This document shows, piece after piece, positions 35,892 to 44,983 of a DNA stretch of 64,000 nt. Under the pieces are notes generated by a model. The model was not told the origin of the DNA. It was given only the letters and a program-made list of their open reading frames with translations, and did no database searches. The DNA comes from an uncultured Pseudomonadota bacterium (GTDB taxonomy: Bacteria > Myxococcota_A > Bradymonadia > Bradymonadales > Bradymonadaceae). Every line of letters starts with the position of its first letter. Positions within the stretch are counted from its first letter, which is position 1. The stretch lies in NCBI GenBank assembly GCA_913057905.1, contig CAJXPB010000001.1, positions 434,001 through 498,000 on the forward strand. Reading direction: 5' to 3'. The position numbers and the translations under genes were made by a program.

Positions 35892-37649
35892 TTAACGGTT
35901 GTTTTCGCGCATCTTTTCGGCCGGGCTCTGGTCGGGCGTCCAGTCGTCGTCCGGCTCCTGCACGACGACCGAGCCGTCGAAGCCGGCCTCCTTTTGCTCG
36001 GCGGCCATGTACTCAAGGAACCCGTGCATCGACGGCTCCATCGGCCCCAGGAAGAACTTTGGAAAGACGCCCATGAAGATCGCCATCAAGACGACGGGAA
36101 TCATGTAGACCATCTCTCGGGTGTTCAGATCCGACAGTACCCGGTTTTCTTCCTTGTCCAGGGGACCGAACATCACGCGACGCCACATCCAGAGCAGGTA
36201 ACACGCGACCCAGATGACGCCGGTCGCAGCGACGACGGCCAACACGTAGGCCGTCATCTCCGGGCCGACCTGATCGACGGCCGGGAGCGCGGCCATCGCC
36301 CATTCCAGCGAGTAACCACCGCCGGTCTGGGTGAAGACAGCGGCCCCACTGCCGGTAAACCAGAGGAAGTGGCTCTCGGCGGTCCCCAGCAGAGCCAGGA
36401 ATTCACCGACGAACCCGTTAAGTCCGGGAAGCCCCGCCGAGGCAAAGACGATGACCATAAAGAGCGTGGCGAAGATCGGCATCGATTTCGAAATGCCACC
36501 AAAGTCGGAGATCTCTTTGGTATGTCTGCGTTCGTACAGGATGCCCACCGCCAAAAAGAGCCCACCCGTCGAGATGCCGTGGGCGAGCATGATGTAGAGT
36601 CCGCCGGCCAGCGCCTGCGGGGTCATGGCGACGAGTCCGAGGACGCAAAATCCCAGGTGGCTGATCGAACTGTAGGCCACCAGGCTCTTTACGTTGTCCT
36701 GTACCATCGCCATCAGCGCGCCGTAGACGACGCCGATGACGGCCAGAATGCCGATCCAGGGCGCGTAGGCCTTGAGCGCCGCGGGAAACAGCGGGAAGGC
36801 GTAGCGCAGAAGTCCGTAGGTTCCCATCTTCAGCATCACGCCGGCCAGAATGACCGACCCGGCGGTCGGCGCCTGCACGTGTGCCAGCGGCAACCAGGTG
36901 TGAAACGGAAACAGTGGCACCTTGATGGCAAACGCCAGGAAGAAGGCGCCAAACAGCCAGATCTGCTCATTGAAGGTCAGATCGACGGCGGCCATTTCGG
37001 TGAACAGAAAGCTGTAGCCGCCCGACGCGTCGCCGGTCTGGAAGTACACGTAGAGAATCCCGATGAGCATCAGGAGACTCCCTACCATCGTGTACAAAAA
37101 GAATTTGACGGCGGCGTACACCCGTTTGTCCGACCCCCAGACCCCGATGATGAGATACATCGGGATCAGCATCATCTCCCAGAAGATGTAGAACAGGAAG
37201 ACATCCAGGCTGACCAGTGCGCCGATCATGCCCGTCTGAAGAAAGAGCAGGCAGATCATGTACTCTTTGACGTGGGTCTCGACCGCTGAATAGGTCGAGT
37301 ACACGGTGATCGGCATCAGGAAGGTCGTCAGCAGCACCAGCCAGAGGCTGATCCCGTCGATTCCCATGTAGTACTGAATGCCGAGTGCGCCGATCCAATC
37401 GACCGGCCCATCGGTCAACTGGAACGCAAACGGCTCCCCGGAGGCCGGGACCACCGACGGATCGAAGTAAAAGTAGATACCCAGGCTTACGACGAAGACG
37501 CCGAGGGTCGTCAGAAGCGCTATATTGCGCAGCGCATCCTTCTGTTCGCGCGGTACCAGCATCAATGCCAGTACCCCGAGCATCGGGCCAAAGGTCAGCA
37601 CCGTCAGCCAAGGAAACGAGTCCCCGTTTGCCAGCGAAAGAGGTTCCAT
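35892..37649 (-). CDS. nuoM: NADH-quinone oxidoreductase subunit M
   Basis: Second antiporter-like proton-pumping subunit. LFYIFWEMMLIPMYLIIG holds the conserved Glu, while FAIKVPLFPFHTWLPLAH and SISHLGFCVLGL are hallmarks. 585 residues with about 14 membrane helices and a hydrophilic C-terminal tail. Starts 11 bases after nuoL. Confidence 0.95.
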   Translation of the reverse strand: MEPLSLANGDSFPWLTVLTFGPMLGVLALMLVPREQKDALRNIALLTTLGVFVVSLGIYFYFDPSVVPASGEPFAFQLTDGPVDWIGALGIQYYMGIDGISLWLVLLTTFLMPITVYSTYSAVETHVKEYMICLLFLQTGMIGALVSLDVFLFYIFWEMMLIPMYLIIGVWGSDKRVYAAVKFFLYTMVGSLLMLIGILYVYFQTGDASGGYSFLFTEMAAVDLTFNEQIWLFGAFFLAFAIKVPLFPFHTWLPLAHVQAPTAGSVILAGVMLKMGTYGLLRYAFPLFPAALKAYAPWIGILAVIGVVYGALMAMVQDNVKSLVAYSSISHLGFCVLGLVAMTPQALAGGLYIMLAHGISTGGLFLAVGILYERRHTKEISDFGGISKSMPIFATLFMVIVFASAGLPGLNGFVGEFLALLGTAESHFLWFTGSGAAVFTQTGGGYSLEWAMAALPAVDQVGPEMTAYVLAVVAATGVIWVACYLLWMWRRVMFGPLDKEENRVLSDLNTREMVYMIPVVLMAIFMGVFPKFFLGPMEPSMHGFLEYMAAEQKEAGFDGSVVVQEPDDDWTPDQSPAEKMRENNR

Positions 37650-37660
37650 GATCCGACTTC

Positions 37661-39808
37661 TCAGATGGTCAGAATAGTCAGTACGATGAGCACGATCGCG
37701 ACCACGATGTAGGTCGCGTATCGCTGGACGTCACCACTCTGCAGATAACTCAAGATCCGGCCGGCCTGCTCGGCGAGCCATCCCAGGCCGTCGACCACGA
37801 CGCCGTCGATCACGATCTTGTCGAAGGCGTGGAAAAAGCTGCCGACCTTGATGGCTCCCTGCACGAAGAGACTGTCGTAGAGTTCGTCGACCCAGTAGGC
37901 ATTGTCGAGCAGGTTGTAGAGTCCCTCGACGCTGTCGGCGATCTCCTTGGGCAGTCCCGGGTTTTTCAGATAGACCCACCAGGCGGCGGCGATTCCGCTC
38001 AACCCGACGAGCACACTCGCCGCGGTGCAGATCATCTCGGCGCTGTAGGGGTGGGCTCCGAACCGGCCGACAATGCGGAAGGTATCCGAGACGACGAAGA
38101 CCTCGTCGAGCCAGTGTTCGAAGCCGAGCATCACGTCCTGGATGGTCCAGCCGGCATCGGCGGCATGGTCCGCGCCGTGGCCCCCCTTGTGGCCGGATCC
38201 AAGCCAGCCCTTCGGCACGAAGTGCGGCCAGCCGATCCATCCACCGATCACCGAGAGAATCCCCAGCACACTCAGGGGGACGGTCATCGACATCGGCGCC
38301 TCGTGAAGGTGAGCCTTGGTCTCTTCGTCCGCCCGGCACTCCCCTTCGAAGGTCAGGAAGTACAGCCGGAACATGTAGAAGGCTGTCAGCCCGGCGGTGA
38401 GGAGTCCGCCGATGTAAAAGAACCAGTGAAAGGCGGCCGAGGTCGCCGTCACGTCGACCGGTCCGCCCGAGGCCAGCGGCTGGGCCTGCTCGACCGTCAG
38501 CGCGGCTGCGGGAATCGTGCCGTCAAAGAGCCCGGGAATGCTCAGTACATGGGCGTTCGACAGCGCACTCCACAGAATCAGGTCCTTCGAGAAGAAGCCA
38601 CTCAGAAGCGGGAATCCGGAGATCGCCAGGCAGGCCGCCAGAAAGGTAAGTGCCGTCACCGGCATCCACTTTCGCAGACCACCCATGTTCTGGATGTTCT
38701 GATCGCCGCCCATGGCGTGAATCACGCTACCCGAGCCCAAAAAGAGCAGCGCCTTGAAGAAGGCGTGGGTCATCAGGTGAAAGATGCCGGCGGTGAATGC
38801 GCCCACCCCGACGGCCATGAACATGTAGCCGAGCTGACTGATCGTGGAGTACGCAAGCACCTTCTTGATGTCATCCTGTACGACGGCGATCGTCGCCGCG
38901 AAGAAGGCCGTCAACGTCCCCACCGTGGCAACCGTCAGCCCGATCGCCGGATCGATGGTAAACAGGAAGTGGGTGCGCGAGATCAGGAATACACCCGCGG
39001 TCACCATCGTGGCGGCGTGAATCAACGCCGAGACAGGCGTCGGGCCGGCCATCGCATCGGGCAACCAGGTATACAACGGAATCTGAGCGCTCTTGCCGGT
39101 ACACCCGACGAAGATGAGCAGGGCCGCCGGCAGCGCCACGGGCGCCATGGTGGCGATTCCGGCGGGGGTCGACGCCATCTGCTCGAGGGCCACGTAGTCG
39201 AAGGTCCCGGTCTGGTAATACAGCAAGAACAGCCCGGCCAGGAACGCGAAGTCACCGACGCGGTTCACGATAAATGCCTTCTGTCCCGCCACCGCGTTGG
39301 CATCGTCCTCGTACCAGAAGCCAATCAGCAGGTAGCTACACAGCCCCACCCCTTCCCAGCCGATGAAGGTCACCAGCATGTTCTTGCCGAGGACCAGCAT
39401 CAGCATCGCGAAACAGAAGAGGTTCAGATAGGCGAAATACCGCCAGGTCCCCGGGTCATCTTCCATATACCCGATGGAGTAGACGTGGATCAGGAACCCG
39501 ACGCCGGTGATCACCAACACCATCACCGACGTCAACGGATCCATCAGAAACGCGATGTCCAACCCCAGGTCGCCCGCGTAAATCCACTGGAACGCCGTGT
39601 AGGTCAGGTCTCCGTACTCGGAGTCATGACCGTGGTTGTACAGGTAAAGCGTCGAGGCGAGCGAGTAGAAGAACGCCAGCAGGATAGAGCCGGATCCGAT
39701 CCAGCCGACCAGCTTGCGGTTCAGACGCGAGCCCACCACTCCGTTGATAATCGCTCCGAGGAGCGGAAAGAGTACGATGAGCCCCAGATATGTAAACTGA
39801 GATTCCAT
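37661..39808 (-). CDS. nuoL: NADH-quinone oxidoreductase subunit L
   Basis: Distal antiporter-like subunit with the long lateral helix. MLVTFIGWEGVGLCSYLLIGFW carries the conserved Glu; KSAQIPLYTWLPDAMAGPTPVSALIHAATMV-type segments and DDIKKVLAYSTISQLGYM are diagnostic. 715 residues, slightly longer than the usual 610-650, with a periplasmic loop containing a Gly/His-rich stretch (GHKGGHGADHA). It lies 63 bases downstream of nuoK. Confidence 0.95.
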   Translation of the reverse strand: MESQFTYLGLIVLFPLLGAIINGVVGSRLNRKLVGWIGSGSILLAFFYSLASTLYLYNHGHDSEYGDLTYTAFQWIYAGDLGLDIAFLMDPLTSVMVLVITGVGFLIHVYSIGYMEDDPGTWRYFAYLNLFCFAMLMLVLGKNMLVTFIGWEGVGLCSYLLIGFWYEDDANAVAGQKAFIVNRVGDFAFLAGLFLLYYQTGTFDYVALEQMASTPAGIATMAPVALPAALLIFVGCTGKSAQIPLYTWLPDAMAGPTPVSALIHAATMVTAGVFLISRTHFLFTIDPAIGLTVATVGTLTAFFAATIAVVQDDIKKVLAYSTISQLGYMFMAVGVGAFTAGIFHLMTHAFFKALLFLGSGSVIHAMGGDQNIQNMGGLRKWMPVTALTFLAACLAISGFPLLSGFFSKDLILWSALSNAHVLSIPGLFDGTIPAAALTVEQAQPLASGGPVDVTATSAAFHWFFYIGGLLTAGLTAFYMFRLYFLTFEGECRADEETKAHLHEAPMSMTVPLSVLGILSVIGGWIGWPHFVPKGWLGSGHKGGHGADHAADAGWTIQDVMLGFEHWLDEVFVVSDTFRIVGRFGAHPYSAEMICTAASVLVGLSGIAAAWWVYLKNPGLPKEIADSVEGLYNLLDNAYWVDELYDSLFVQGAIKVGSFFHAFDKIVIDGVVVDGLGWLAEQAGRILSYLQSGDVQRYATYIVVAIVLIVLTILTI

Positions 39809-39871
39809 GATCCAGTCGTCAGTCGCCAGAAATATCGTTGCCGTCGGCCGTCAACACTCGCCGTCTCGCGG

Positions 39872-40183
39872 TCAGTTCTTGAGTTGACGAACCTCGTCGA
39901 CGTTCACGCTGCGATAGTGTCGGAAGATGTGCAGGATGATGGCCAGTCCCACCGCCGCTTCCGCGGCTGCGACGGCCATCACGAAAAAGCTGAAGATATG
40001 TCCATCGAGGTCAACGCGGTACTTACTGAACGCGATGAATGTGAGGTTCACCGAGTTCAGCATCAGTTCGATGCACATGAACAGGGTCAGGGCGTTGCGC
40101 CGGACCATAACGCCGATCACGCCGATGCTGAACGTACCCGCCGCCAAAATCAGATAATGCGCGAGGGTGGGTTCCCAGGTCAT
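39872..40183 (-). CDS. nuoK: NADH-quinone oxidoreductase subunit K
   Basis: Small three-helix proton-channel subunit of 103 residues. The two essential membrane glutamates are seen in FMCIELMLNSVNLTF and AVAAAEAAVGLAII. It follows nuoJ by 9 bases. Confidence 0.95.
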   Translation of the reverse strand: MTWEPTLAHYLILAAGTFSIGVIGVMVRRNALTLFMCIELMLNSVNLTFIAFSKYRVDLDGHIFSFFVMAVAAAEAAVGLAIILHIFRHYRSVNVDEVRQLKN

Positions 40184-40192
40184 AGCGTGTCC

Positions 40193-40972
40193 TTACAGTC
40201 GTTTCTTGGCGATAATGACAGCCCCCATGATGGCGGCCAAAAGCAGAATGGCCGTCAACTCAAAGGGCACCACGAATCGGTTGACCAGCAGGATGCTCAC
40301 CGGCTCGACGGTTCCGAACAGCCCCTGGCGTTGTTCCTCGGAACGGGATCGCGGGGCGCGACCCTCCTGGCCGGTGCCCGGCTCCATCGCCGGCGGGATC
40401 GTAAAGTCTCGATCCGACAGAAACGGCCGATATTTGCCGTCGGCGGGGCTCGATTCACCCTGTGACCACGAGCGAATCTTGTCGCGGTAGCGGGCCTCGA
40501 GCGCCGACTCGGAGAGATCCGCATACAATCCCGGGATCGTCGACATCGTCGACACCGATTGGTTCCGCGGCGATTCCCCGGCGGCCCGAGCTTCGGCTCG
40601 ATTCGACTCGACCTGATCGGTCGGAATCAACGGAAGGATTGTCGAGACCGTGAAGGCAAACACGGCGATGCCACCGACCCACGCCAGTATATGGTGGAGG
40701 CTGAACTGACGCTGGCCCAGATCGGCCTCGGTCAGATTCAGCAGCATGATGATGAAGACAAACAACACCATGATGGCGCCGGCGTAGACCAGCACCTGAG
40801 TGATCGCCAGGAAGTGGGCCGACAGTAGCGCGTACAGGGACGCGAAGCAGAAGAAGTCGGCGATCAGTGACAGAGCACTGTAGAGGGGGTTTCGAAAGGT
40901 GAGGACCCCCAGACTCGTCACCACGGCACCGACCGCAAATATCCAGAAAAACAGGGGTTCCCAGAAACCCAT
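40193..40972 (-). CDS. nuoJ: NADH-quinone oxidoreductase subunit J with a large extra loop
   Basis: Five-helix membrane subunit. The N-terminal four helices (residues 5-117) match NuoJ, including SAHFLAITQVLVYAGAIMVLFVF. The last helix is at about 235-255. Between helices 4 and 5 is a hydrophilic stretch of about 100 residues (about 118-218) not found in typical NuoJ (about 165-185 residues in all); from the usual topology it would face the periplasm. GAGGAG lies upstream of the start. It is the first gene after a 187-base gap below nuoF. Confidence 0.9.
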   Translation of the reverse strand: MGFWEPLFFWIFAVGAVVTSLGVLTFRNPLYSALSLIADFFCFASLYALLSAHFLAITQVLVYAGAIMVLFVFIIMLLNLTEADLGQRQFSLHHILAWVGGIAVFAFTVSTILPLIPTDQVESNRAEARAAGESPRNQSVSTMSTIPGLYADLSESALEARYRDKIRSWSQGESSPADGKYRPFLSDRDFTIPPAMEPGTGQEGRAPRSRSEEQRQGLFGTVEPVSILLVNRFVVPFELTAILLLAAIMGAVIIAKKRL

Positions 40973-41003
40973 CTATCTCGGCTCCTCAAGCGGGGCATCG
41001 TCA

Positions 41004-41033
41004 CAAAAGAACCTCCCCGAAATCCCCGGGAAG
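41004..41033 (-). terminator. Weak hairpin terminator between nuoF and nuoJ
   Basis: Read leftward, CTTCCCG and CGGGGAG form a 7-bp stem (one G-T pair) with a 7-base loop, followed by GTTCTTTTG. It could attenuate transcription between nuoEF and nuoJ-N. Weak by eye. Confidence 0.35.
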
Positions 41034-41159
41034 GTCCATCAACTCGTCATCCAATCATTCTGCGGCATCGGCTCGAATCGGGTAAGCCCGGACGATTTCC
41101 GAATACCGACTTCCGCGAATCTGATAGCGTACATCCCCGAGCAGGTCAAAGACGGCGCA

Positions 41160-42482
41160 TTACTCCGCTGCAGCCGGCTTCGTGTCATCGAGACTCCAAG
41201 ACGGGAACGGGCATTCGCCCTGTTCGATGTGGGCCTCGAACTCCTCGGGAAATTTGTCCAGATAGCTGTGGACCACGAAGGTCAGGCTCGGACCGAGCGC
41301 ACAGATCGTACTGTGTTCGATCTGACCAGTCATATCCTCGAGCAGGTCCAGGTCTTCGTGACGACCCCGACCGGCTTCGATGGCATCCAAGACCTTGGCC
41401 GACCAACCGGTGCCGTCGCGGCAGGGTGTGCACTGGCCGCACGACTCGTGGTGGTAGAAGTGAGCCAGGCGCGCGGCGAGCCGCACCATGCAGGTGTCCT
41501 GGTCGACGAAGGTCACACACCCCGTCCCCAGATTGCTCCCGACCTCGCGCATCGCCTCGAAGGACATCTCACGGTCGAGCTCATCCGGCGTCAGAACGGC
41601 GCACGACGATCCTCCGGGGATGTACGCTTTGAGCTCCTTGCCCTCTTTCATGCCGCCGCCATATTCCGGGCTCTCCAGAAGCTCGCGAACGGTAATCCCC
41701 GAGGGCGCCTCGTAGACACCCGGATTCTTGATGGGGCCCGACAGGCCATACAGTTTCGGCCCGCCATTTTTCTCGACTCCGAGGTTCGCGAACCACTCGG
41801 CACCCCGATTGATGACCGGGGGCACGCAGGCGATCGACTCGACGTTGTTGACCAGTGTCGGGGCATCGAAGACCCCGACGATGGCGGGGAACGGGGGCTT
41901 GATGCGGGGTTTGCCTGGCTTGCCCTCGAGCCCTTCGATCATGCCGGTCTCCTCACCACAGATGTAGGCCCCGGCGCTGATGTGGGTGTAGATGTCGAGA
42001 TCCTGGTCGGTCCCGAAGATGTCCTCGCCCAGGTATCCCTTGTCGTAACATTCCTCGATGGCATCCTGGATGATGTCTTCGGTAAATTTCAGCTCGCCGC
42101 GGATGTAGATGTAACAGTACCGCAGATCGAGGGCCATCGCGGTGATGATGCAGCCCTCGATGAGCTGATGGGGATCCCGCTGCATGATTTGGCGGTCCTT
42201 GAACGTCCCGGGCTCTCCCTCGTCGGCGTTGACGACCAGGTATTTGTCTTCTTCGGTCTCCTGAGGGATGAAGCTCCACTTGACCCCGGCGGGGAAGCCG
42301 GCGCCACCTCGCCCCCGCAGATTCGAGGCCTTCACCTCGTTGACGATCTCCTCGCGCGACATCTCCGCCGCCTTTCGGGCCGCGTCGTAGCCACCGTGGT
42401 CCTCGTAGACCTCGAGCTTGTGACCATCGTCGCGGTCGAAGAATTTGCTCAGAATTTTTTCGTCCATCTCTGTCTCACCCAT
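41160..42482 (-). CDS. nuoF: NADH-quinone oxidoreductase subunit F
   Basis: NADH-oxidising flavoprotein of complex I. GRGGAGFPAGVKW is the FMN/NADH-binding glycine loop, GEETGMIEGLEGKPGKPR is family-specific, and ESCGQCTPCRDG plus the later STICALG cysteine bind the N3 4Fe-4S cluster. 440 residues. It starts 16 bases after nuoE; MDEKIL at 42467 is a possible shorter start. Cytoplasmic, next to the NuoE 2Fe-2S protein. Confidence 0.96.
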   Translation of the reverse strand: MGETEMDEKILSKFFDRDDGHKLEVYEDHGGYDAARKAAEMSREEIVNEVKASNLRGRGGAGFPAGVKWSFIPQETEEDKYLVVNADEGEPGTFKDRQIMQRDPHQLIEGCIITAMALDLRYCYIYIRGELKFTEDIIQDAIEECYDKGYLGEDIFGTDQDLDIYTHISAGAYICGEETGMIEGLEGKPGKPRIKPPFPAIVGVFDAPTLVNNVESIACVPPVINRGAEWFANLGVEKNGGPKLYGLSGPIKNPGVYEAPSGITVRELLESPEYGGGMKEGKELKAYIPGGSSCAVLTPDELDREMSFEAMREVGSNLGTGCVTFVDQDTCMVRLAARLAHFYHHESCGQCTPCRDGTGWSAKVLDAIEAGRGRHEDLDLLEDMTGQIEHSTICALGPSLTFVVHSYLDKFPEEFEAHIEQGECPFPSWSLDDTKPAAAE

Positions 42483-42498
42483 GACGTCGCGATCACTC

Positions 42499-43026
42499 TC
42501 AGTGCATGTCTCGGGGGTCGGGCAATTCGTCGAGTCGGTCGTTCAGATCCTCCAGAATCTCGTCGACTCGGTCGGGATCGAGATCTTCAAAGTATTCGAT
42601 CTCACCGTCCGATGTCGTCAACTGGAACATCGGAGCCGTCCCGCACGACGCCAGGCACTCGACCTCGCTGATCGTGAAGTTGTGCTCCGGGTCGGTCTCT
42701 CCGGCCTGAATGCCCAGCGCCTCTTCGAGGTACTCGAGCATCTCGTAGCCCCCCGCCAGCGCACAACTGAAGGTGGTGCAGACCTGGATATGACACTTCC
42801 CGACCGGCTGTTTGTTGAGCATCGTGTAGAAGGTCGCCGTCGAAAAGACCTGCGACTTCGACACGTCGAGCCGCTCGGCGATGTAATCCATGACCTCGAC
42901 CGAAATCCATCCGAACTCTTCCTGCGCCAGCATCAACACCGGAAGGAGCGCGGCGAGATTGTTCGGATAGCGCGAGACAATCGTCTGGAATTGGTCTTCG
43001 GCTTCGGTGGAAAACTGAAGTGCCAT
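42499..43026 (-). CDS. nuoE: NADH-quinone oxidoreductase subunit E
   Basis: Thioredoxin-like 2Fe-2S subunit (cluster N1a). The four cluster cysteines are Cys83, Cys88 (QVCTTFSC), Cys124 and Cys128 (EVECLASCG). 175 residues. First gene of the nuoE-nuoF pair, with a predicted promoter about 120 bases upstream. Confidence 0.95.
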   Translation of the reverse strand: MALQFSTEAEDQFQTIVSRYPNNLAALLPVLMLAQEEFGWISVEVMDYIAERLDVSKSQVFSTATFYTMLNKQPVGKCHIQVCTTFSCALAGGYEMLEYLEEALGIQAGETDPEHNFTISEVECLASCGTAPMFQLTTSDGEIEYFEDLDPDRVDEILEDLNDRLDELPDPRDMH

Positions 43027-43146
43027 GGTGCTCGGTGTCGCCGGAATCGGTGAACGAAGGAGGCTGGGCTGCCCACCCTTGGTTTGGGATGTTCAGCACG
43101 GGTCCGCGTTGCGGGTACACGTTCTCGTGCACCTCAGCGGGCCGGC

Positions 43147-43175
43147 ACGCTAGTTCGCTGCCCCGGGGCTGTCAA
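43147..43175 (-). promoter_or_regulatory. Predicted promoter of nuoEF
   Basis: Read leftward: TTGACA (43175-43170), a 17-base spacer and TAGCGT (43152-43147). It sits in the 167-base gap between the hemerythrin-like gene and nuoE. Confidence 0.45.
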
Positions 43176-43193
43176 GATAGCGATTCGGTGGGC

Positions 43194-43700
43194 TTACAGC
43201 CGCTGCATCTCTTCGAGAAACGCCTGCTGTTCTTGCTCGGGAATCCGCTCAAGTGCGTAGGCGAATACGGCGTTTTCCTTCTCGGTGTGGTCGTGATGCC
43301 ACTGCTTCATCTCCTCGAGGACCTCGAGGATCGTCTCCGCCTCGGCCGCAATCCGCTCGGCCGGCCCGTCGATCTTGCCCATCAGCCATCGGGTCTTGTC
43401 GCACATCGTCTCGTGGGCTTCGACCAGCTCCTCGATGTCATCCTCCAGCTCGGGAAAGCGCTGCTCGAGTTTTACGAACAGCACCTCCTCCTCCTGGCTG
43501 AAGTGATGGAGCATCTCCTCAAGGGTGACCTCGAGATCGTCGGCCGCCGTCTCCAAGACATCGGCCTCGTCGGCGACCTCCGATTCGCCCGAAGAGATTC
43601 GCTCGAAGGTCCCCGAGATATCTTCGAGCAGCCGACCGAGATGGTCGTGCTCGTGGTGAACGATATCTATAAGATCCGATTGATGTTTCGTCTGACCCAT
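43194..43700 (-). CDS. Hemerythrin-like (HHE domain) metal-binding protein
   Basis: A 168-residue helical protein. Metal-ligand candidates come in the order expected for a di-iron four-helix bundle: IVHHEHDHLGRL, MLHHFSQEEEVLF, LVEAHETM and WHHDHTEKENAVFAYA. Such proteins bind oxygen or iron, or sense them. ATG 43700 has GGAA upstream; the longer open frame to 44213 has no such quality. It is downstream of bioF by 122 bases and upstream of nuoE by 167, and may be its own unit. Confidence 0.85.
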   Translation of the reverse strand: MGQTKHQSDLIDIVHHEHDHLGRLLEDISGTFERISSGESEVADEADVLETAADDLEVTLEEMLHHFSQEEEVLFVKLEQRFPELEDDIEELVEAHETMCDKTRWLMGKIDGPAERIAAEAETILEVLEEMKQWHHDHTEKENAVFAYALERIPEQEQQAFLEEMQRL

Positions 43701-43822
43701 CGCGTTCCACGTGGTCGCAGTCAGTGGGATGCCTCCTCCGAAATGGAGGACGAGGTTCCAGCCCCGCGAAAACTCTATCGATCGACGGCGCCATTGGCAA
43801 CCATAGAGTGGAGACCGAGCGC

Positions 43823-44983
43823 TCAGTCGAGCGCGTCGAGCCGGGCGAGCGCGTCGACCAACTGATCGATGTCTGCGCGGGTGTGCGCCGCCGAGACCGT
43901 CACGCGGATACGTGCCGAGCCCTCCGGCACCGTCGGGGGACGAATCGCCGTGGCATGCACGCCCTGCTCGAGCAGTCCCGCGCTGACCTCCAGCGCCCTC
44001 TCTTCGCGGCCCAAGATGATCGGGACGATCGGCGAGTCCAGGTCCCGGCCGAGCGCTCGACCCAGCCGGTCGACATTCTCCCACAGCCAGCGGCGCGGTC
44101 GTTCTTGGCGGCGGTGGATCTCGAGAGCGGCCCGACACGCTGCCACCACCGGAAGCGCCGGCGCCGTCGAGTAGATGTACGAACGCCCCCGATTGAGGAT
44201 CCACTGCTTCCACCGCTCGGAGGTCGACACGAACCCGCCCATCGACCCGACGGCCTTGCTGAGCGTGCCGATATTGATATCGATCCGATCGCTCACCCCG
44301 AAATGTTCCGACACACCGGCCCCCCTCTCGCCGTAGACCAGCGTGCCGTGGGCCTCATCGATCACCAGCAGGGCCTCGTGCGCCTCGGCCAATTCGGCCA
44401 GCTCATCGAGAGGCGCCAGATCGCCGTCCATGCTGAAGATCGAGTCGGTCACGATCACCTTTCGCTCTGCGGCAGACGCCTCGAGCTTCGCCTTCAGCGA
44501 CGATGGATCGGCGTGCTCGTAGACCTGCAGCGTCGCTCCGCCTCGCCGTGCCAGCCGGCATCCATCGATGATTGAGGCGTGGTTTAAGGCATCCGAGAAA
44601 ATGGCCGTGCCCTCGTCGGCAAACGCGGTCATCACGGCCAGATTGGCCGCAAACCCCGTCGGAAACAACAACGTCTCCTCGGTGGCCTCCAACTCGGACA
44701 ATTCCCGCTCGAGAGCCTCGTGTTCTGACGTGTACCCACAGATCAGCGGAGAGCCGCGAGGACCCATCCCGAACTCGCGGGCCGTTTCGGCGACGTGCCG
44801 ACGCAGAGTCGGATGAAACGAGTACCCCAGATAATCGTTCGAAGAGAAAAGAGTGATGGGACGCGAATCCGCCCGCACATGGACCGGAGACTCCGGCTCG
44901 AGCGGGGCGAGATCACGCAGAAGGTTTGCTTCGTCGAGTTCGGCGAGGGACGCCTGGAGCCACTGTTTCCAGGGCTCGCTCAT
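43823..44983 (-). CDS. bioF: 8-amino-7-oxononanoate synthase
   Basis: PLP enzyme that condenses pimeloyl-ACP/CoA with alanine in biotin synthesis. SSNDYLGYSFHP, DALNHASIIDG, VIDEAHGTLVYG (Asp209) and IGTLSKAVGSMGG (PLP lysine Lys243) are family hallmarks. 386 residues. ATG 44983 has GGGAGGAGGGAG upstream and overlaps the bioD stop by four bases. Confidence 0.94.
   Translation of the reverse strand: MSEPWKQWLQASLAELDEANLLRDLAPLEPESPVHVRADSRPITLFSSNDYLGYSFHPTLRRHVAETAREFGMGPRGSPLICGYTSEHEALERELSELEATEETLLFPTGFAANLAVMTAFADEGTAIFSDALNHASIIDGCRLARRGGATLQVYEHADPSSLKAKLEASAAERKVIVTDSIFSMDGDLAPLDELAELAEAHEALLVIDEAHGTLVYGERGAGVSEHFGVSDRIDINIGTLSKAVGSMGGFVSTSERWKQWILNRGRSYIYSTAPALPVVAACRAALEIHRRQERPRRWLWENVDRLGRALGRDLDSPIVPIILGREERALEVSAGLLEQGVHATAIRPPTVPEGSARIRVTVSAAHTRADIDQLVDALARLDALD

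Noticed and set aside
37829..40465. An 878-codon open frame on the plus strand opposite nuoL-nuoK-nuoJ.
   Set aside because: Antisense shadow of three recognised complex I genes; Arg/His/Gln-rich and without motifs.
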